From assembly GCF_905220365.1 (NCBI RefSeq), contig NC_061126.1:682001-746000 (forward strand): DNA of 64,000 nt, read 5' to 3'. Below are positions 58,681-64,000 of the stretch, piece by piece. Source of the stretch: Vanessa cardui (lineage: Eukaryota; Arthropoda; Insecta; Lepidoptera; Nymphalidae). The position numbers and the translations under genes are program-made. The first letter of the stretch is position 1, and each line of letters starts with the position of its first letter. A model generated the notes under the pieces. It made no database searches. It was not told where the DNA came from and saw only the letters and a list, made by a program, of their open reading frames with translations.

Positions 58681-59564
58681 CAAATTATGATAATATTTTT
58701 CGATTTGCTGAAGAAACATATTATATATTTTTAAATGGTTCTTAAATTCGGGATGTAATGTCAGTCTTGTGCCATTACGTTTGGAATGAAATTGAATTGA
58801 ATATTTTAAGGAATTTCGTGTCATCGTCAATCGTCAGCTCAGTTTCTTTCCATTTCTGAGCGTAGACATTGAAGTTTCTGAGACGGCTTGTTTCATTCAT
58901 TTATAAATTAAATTAGGACGAGGAAACTAGAGTACCAATTCCGAGAGGTAATTTGATAGATGTAAATTATATCAATAAATTCTTTAATAAAATACACACT
59001 ATAGAATGCAAATTTTATATCTAGCACTCGACTTTCATTTAATTTAATTATTTATTTTTAATACCTATTTTTTGGTGAAGTCGTTAGTTGGATCTACAGT
59101 GAAAACGTAGCAGGCTGACATAGAGCTTTTTCGCATTCATAATATAAAATTTCAAAGACAATAATTTCCTTTGGAGAAATTGACGTAACAACAATTCAAT
59201 GTACCAGGATACAATAATGTTGTAGAATACTTCAGTTATAATCTCCAGTAAACGCGTTTCGATATAGAGGAAAATGAATGCAAACATAAAATCTATGCTA
59301 TCCTAAATAACACATCACGGGACACAAGCATTAATCCGTTCTCAATTACTGGTCCAGCGCAAATAACGGATTATGTTTGATTGATTATGAGCGAGAGAAC
59401 GATTAACTGAGGCGACGTCATTACTAATGTAAGAGGACGTCCTTAATCAAATCGCTTTATCTTTTATATATTGTGTTTTATTTATAATATTCGATTAATT
59501 TTCTTAGTTCAGTAGCCTGAAATTAATAATTTTAAGAAAAATATATTCAGATATAAAAAGGCGT

Positions 59565-59814
59565 CTACTTAGTGGTAGGGCTTTGTGCAAGCCCGTCTGG
59601 GTAGGTACCTCCCACTCATCAGTTATTCTACCGCCAAATAACAGTACTCAGTATTGTTGTGTTCCGTTTTGAAGGGTGAGTGAGCCGGTGTAACTACAGG
59701 CACAAGGGACATAACATCTTAGTTCCCAAGGTTGGTGGCACATTGACGATGTAAGGAATAGTTAATATTTCTTACAGCTTCAGGTGGCCCATATGCTCGT
59801 CCGCCAACCATAAG
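59565..59814 (+). mobile_element. N1 SINE-like repeat with 10-bp target duplication
   Basis: Best-bounded member of the most numerous repeat here, called N1 for this report. AAAAAGGCGT flanks it at 59555-59564 and 59815-59824. The element starts 'ggtagggctttgtgcaagcc' and runs through 'accacccactcat'-type text, 'ccggtttgaagggtgagtga' and 'cttagttcccaaggttggtg' to 'ctcgtccgccaa' and a CCATAA...-type A-rich end, so it reads on the plus strand. 'GGTTTGAAGGG' resembles a B box. Lacks about 20 bp near 'cattgtctatgg'. I know such sequences are common in nymphalid genomes but cannot assign a published name. Confidence 0.8.
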
Positions 59815-60819
59815 AAAAAGGCGTGGTATTCATATTCGTTGATTTCTTTTCGTGTAATTTATGTTTAAGATAAATTTATTCTTATTCTTTATTACATGTG
59901 AGAACAGAAGTAAATACTGGGTTATTGATGGTTCATGGAAGTAGATTATACTTGTCAGAACTGGTTACCACCAGTTAACAGCGCTTTACCAACTATGCTA
60001 TTTAATGTTTATAAATATTAACCAGTGTTAATAAGTAATATTTATATTGATTTTGCAAATCTGATATCAAATCATATTAAAGTAATATATTATTCTATTT
60101 ACTTTTAATACTCAAGAACAGTAAGTAGGAAAATTGGTAGAACATATTATAAGCTGTAATTTTTTGGCGAGAATGATTGGAGACTACTCCATGACACTAC
60201 TTAAATACGAGTCGATATGGTACGATTCCGTCTGACAAATATATTTTTCTTAAAAAAATAATGTGCCTGTATTTGAACACACAATGTTCGGTTACTTTCC
60301 GATTACGAGCCACTGGGACATCTTCACTGGCTATAATTTGATTAACAGAATTTATTGGATTTATATAATTTTCAATATAATGACAGTTCATAGCCAACGG
60401 CGAAATACTGAGTATTATCGAGTTTGTGTACCGAGAATTGAAAACATTCCCCGGGGATTATATAAAGCGTTGTACGCGCTGTATTCATAGCTGTTGATAC
60501 TTTTATAAAGGACTTAAGCGCAAAGCGTTGGAGAATGCAATTACCAGTCGTATGTAATAAAAAAACAAAATGGCGACTGATTGTCACATTTAAGGCATAT
60601 CCTCGACTACTTTTGCAAAGGGTTGCAAGTGTTAGGGATATTACTTTTATCCCTTATTATAAATTTTATTTGTGCTGTTCCACTAAATCCACGATTTTTT
60701 TGTCATTAATATAACCGTTTATTGAGTAGTTAAGTTATTTATTATTTTTTTTACTAACCAAACCAAGTCAATAATAATTTTGAACTCTTATTACAGAAAC
60801 TAAACTAACTTATATCAAC

Positions 60820-61119
60820 AGTAACAGTATGTAAATTTCCCACTGCTGGGGTAAGACTTCCTCTCCCAGTAAGGAGAGGATTTTGGAACATATTCCACCA
60901 CGCTGTTCCAATGCGGGTTAGTGGAATGCACATGACAGAATTTCGATGAAATTTGACACATGCAGGCTTCCTCACGATGTTTTCCTTCACCGCCGAGCAC
61001 GAGATGAATTATAAACACAAATTAAGCACATATAAATATATAGTGGTGCTTGCCTGGATTTGAACCCGAAATCATCGGTTAAGATGCACGCGTTCCAACC
61101 ACTGGACCATCTCAGCTCT
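60820..61119 (-). mobile_element. Metulj-type SINE
   Basis: Complete copy with tail 'cagtaacagtatgtaaattt' and head 'gttccaaccactggaccatc'. Overlapping open frames are not genes. Confidence 0.87.
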
Positions 61120-62079
61120 AATTTATATTACCTTTGCTTTTAATAGTATATATAATATAAATATAGATTTAATTATCGGTTAATGAATATATTTACAACA
61201 TGAATAAAATGTATTCACTGAATTTCAATTTACTTCTTATCTATTTAGATAACTCTACATCCAATTCAATCTTGTATCACGTTAAAAAATAAACCTACAT
61301 AAAATACAAACAGTGCTTCCGAAATGTTCAATAAAATTTATAATGTAAACAAATTTTAAATTAAATTTGTTCGATAATTAAAACACTGTTAATTATCTTA
61401 AGCCTTTATTATTATTAACTCTCATCAGCGAAATATTAAACTGAATATGATATTTGAAATTGAAACTGCCCGTACTGTTTGCAACTTATTAATGCATGTT
61501 TTTACGTACATATTATATATGTATTTCATAAATGACTTATTATAAATGCTCGTATATACATATTTAGATGTAATTTGTATATTTACAAGTTAATGTATTC
61601 ATTCATAATATATACGATATGATTGTTTTGTTTTGTTATTTAAATAACTGAAGAATTTGATTTTCTTATTTTTTATCTATTAAAAATGTTATAGGCTGTA
61701 AAAATGTCAGGTTAACTTGTAACTTGTAGTGAAATTAAATGAAGGTAGTTTATAAAAATACCACGCATTAGTTTCCTGTAACAAGGTATATCTCGTTTAA
61801 GTAAATTGTGAGGGAATACTATATATCGATTTTGTCTTGTATGTATTGCCTTATAGTAATCACTGTGTCTTTGAATGATTTATATTTAACCTGCTATATA
61901 TTGTGTGCGTAGCATTAAAATTGTACATATATAAGTGTTATTTCATTATTTCTGAATTTACTTATTCATATTCGACTTTAATTTAATAATAATAATCTGT
62001 GCCAATTTGGCTCGCTCGCGTTGTAATTATGTTTTTATATTTATTATTTATATATACTTGGATTTGGACTTATTGGCAG

Positions 62080-62180
62080 GGATTTATAGAATATCATCTG
62101 GATAGGTACCACCTATTCCTTAAATATTCTACCATCAAACAGTAATACCTAGTATTGTTTTATTTTGGTTTGAAAATATG
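62080..62180 (+). mobile_element. N1 5' fragment
   Basis: 'ggataggtaccacctattcc' to 'ttattttggtttgaaaa' follows the first third of N1. Confidence 0.55.
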
Positions 62181-62539
62181 TAATAAAAATTGGTAGCAAC
62201 TACCCTGACTATAATAAAAGTCTATATCATTCCAATATCCAAAACATAATCTGAATTGTTAAAACCAATTTTACTTTAGTTATGTACATGTTACATCACA
62301 CTGCAATAATATTATTACTAATATCTGGAATGTTGTGATCCTCGATACATTACTAGGATTCCCTCTGCGGGTATGCGTGCCTGCGTGAATATCCAGCGCA
62401 GTTTATGCAAACCACTGGGCCAGATGACATTCGATTAGCCACGTGATCAGCTGGTGACGAATAGAAAATGACGTAGAGGATTGATAATCTTGATACGATC
62501 GTTCTATATTACGTCATATCTAAAATATTTTTTATTTTA

Positions 62540-62755
62540 TTAGGCAGACGATCATATGGGCCACTTGTTGGTAAGTGTTCAACTCCGTCCTCAGAAAATA
62601 GCGCTGTAAGAAATATTAGCAATTTGTCACCAACCTAGAGAACTATGATGTTATGTCCCTTGTTCCTGTCAAACTGAACACAAAAACACTGATTTTGATT
62701 TTTGGTAGTAGAATATCGGGTGAGTGTAGTGTACCTACCCTCTTAGTCTTCAAAA
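62540..62755 (-). mobile_element. Diverged N1 repeat
   Basis: 'gacgatcatatgggccactt', 'gatgttatgtcccttgttcc' and 'gtgtacctaccctcttag' in order, reverse orientation. Confidence 0.65.
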
Positions 62756-63920
62756 ATCACTGCATTATTCTTAATGTACCTATTTGACAATGCTAGTGAT
62801 AATTGTATAAATTATAACTCCCATAATAAAATAAAACAATTTGTCTTTTATCCATGATAAAAGTTACGTTAAAAATATATATATATATAAATAATTCCTG
62901 ATAAATAGATTTTTAACTAATTTAATCTGGCTAATATTATAAATGCAAAATAATACATGGATTAATATTTGTTATTCAAGAACGACTTACACAGAGGTTA
63001 TCCCATACTACCCTGAACATGATTAAAAAGTTCCTTTACTCTCTACTTACATCAAATCAAAAAGACCAGACCTAAAATTTGTATGGAAAACTTGAGCCTC
63101 ACTTAGAATCGACTTCAAAATTTACTTAAAACAAAAATTAGCGTGCGACTTAAAAAAATATATAACATATTAATCTTAAAATATGGTATTTAGTATAATC
63201 TAAGCAGGGATGGTATAACTAGTTCTATGAAATGACGAACACACGCATGTAAACCAGGTCGAGCCTTTATTTTAGACGTAATCTCTCCCGTACCTAGCAA
63301 CTGCTGAATTTATTTGTAACGTTTAAATAAAGCTTGTTCTACAAGCGTTTATTCGCTTTTAGAGAATTATTTGACTATGTAAATTAGGTTTTATTAATTT
63401 AGTATTTCAATGGTAAATGTTTATTATTGTTTCAACTTGAGTACTTTATAAACGTAATATTAATTTAAAATTATGTATAGATCATTGTGTTTTTTTATTT
63501 AGGAAAGAATATTTGATTTAGAAAATAAAAGCGTGGTAGTTAGCGAGCTCGGACTGAACTAAATTTATATTCAAATAACGAGAACGCTTTAATCGAATGA
63601 CATAGATTATTAATAAAATAACTGCCACAGATACAATTTAATAATACAAAGGTTTTTTTATATCACACTAGATGGCGTTACTGCATTTCAACGGTTATAC
63701 AATAATGTAGCAACTCTTAAAATTACAATATAATTGAAAATGTATGATTTTAAAATATATATCATAACTTAAAATAATTCAATATAGTATTTGAACGCAT
63801 GTAATTCATATTTATTCGCAGGAGTAAGCTTTTTCACGATAACGCGTTTACAAATGGAACCATTTCTAAGATTCTCAAACTCCTTCCAAGAATATCTTTG
63901 AATAGCACACATACTTATTT

Positions 63921-64000
63921 CACCGCCAGACAGCGATACTTACTATCGTATTCAGAATTGAAAGGCGAGTGAGCCAGTGTAAACTATAGCTTCAAGTAAC
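63921..64000 (+). mobile_element. N1 fragment cut by the window end
   Basis: 'caccgccagacagcgatact' and 'aggcgagtgagccagtgtaa' match N1 in sense; it continues beyond 64000. Confidence 0.6.

Larger units (their letters stand above)
61120..64000. other. AT-rich flank with N1 relics
   Basis: Outside the N1 fragments at 62080, 62540 and 63921, no exon, RNA gene or other repeat is recognised. A short (TA)n run lies near 62875-62890. Confidence 0.4.

Noticed and set aside
1..64000. Endogenous virus or a novel defence-type gene cluster
   Set aside because: No capsid, polymerase, envelope or multi-gene arrangement was seen; all reverse-transcriptase text fits LINE tails.

Overview
This is an AT-rich, repeat-laden, gene-poor stretch of animal nuclear DNA, almost certainly from a butterfly (Lepidoptera, probably Nymphalidae). 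The argument rests on the repeats. There are about 18 copies of a tRNA-headed SINE that I recognise as the Metulj type known from Heliconius. They sit with short Helitrons ending in CTAG, CR1/Zenon-like, RTE-like and Jockey-like LINE tails, a mariner and a piggyBac-like element. Nothing looks bacterial or viral: there are no operons, no ribosome-binding sites and no CRISPR array. Family names come from sequence motifs read by eye; no database search was run.

The only convincing host coding sequence is one exon on the minus strand at 56700-56989. It encodes the N-terminus of a TMTC protein, a multi-pass ER O-mannosyltransferase of the GT-C fold, and ends in a consensus splice donor. No later TMTC exon was recognised at lower coordinates. 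If none was missed, intron 1 exceeds 56.6 kb and everything from 1 to 56699 lies inside it. The right 7 kb would hold the 5' UTR and upstream flank. Two abutting perfect or near-perfect palindromes sit 28 bp inside the donor.

Layout: 1-6.9 kb has N1 and Metulj SINEs and short Helitrons. At 6.9-8.4 kb a decayed piggyBac-like element sits inside a Helitron. From 8.5 to 20 kb there are SINEs in plain AT-rich DNA. A 188-bp tandem duplication (20.4-20.8 kb) is followed by a mariner with an inactivated transposase (21.7-22.8 kb). From 23 to 28 kb there are LINE tails and SINE debris. At 28.9-30.6 kb is a composite repeat ending in a 598-bp foldback with 224-bp arms. At 34.1-34.65 kb is a TE-free block with a GC-rich core and many homeodomain-type motifs. 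From 36.7 to 47 kb are LINE remnants, including an RTE tail inserted in a CR1 tail with a 14-bp target duplication. From 48 to 56 kb are SINEs, a CR1 fragment and Helitrons. From 57 to 64 kb there is flank DNA with further SINEs.

No multi-gene system works together here. The biology is that of a mobile-element graveyard in and beside one host gene. The most notable items are the foldback, the twin palindromes at the TMTC splice donor, the datable nested insertions and the internal palindromes of the piggyBac-like element.
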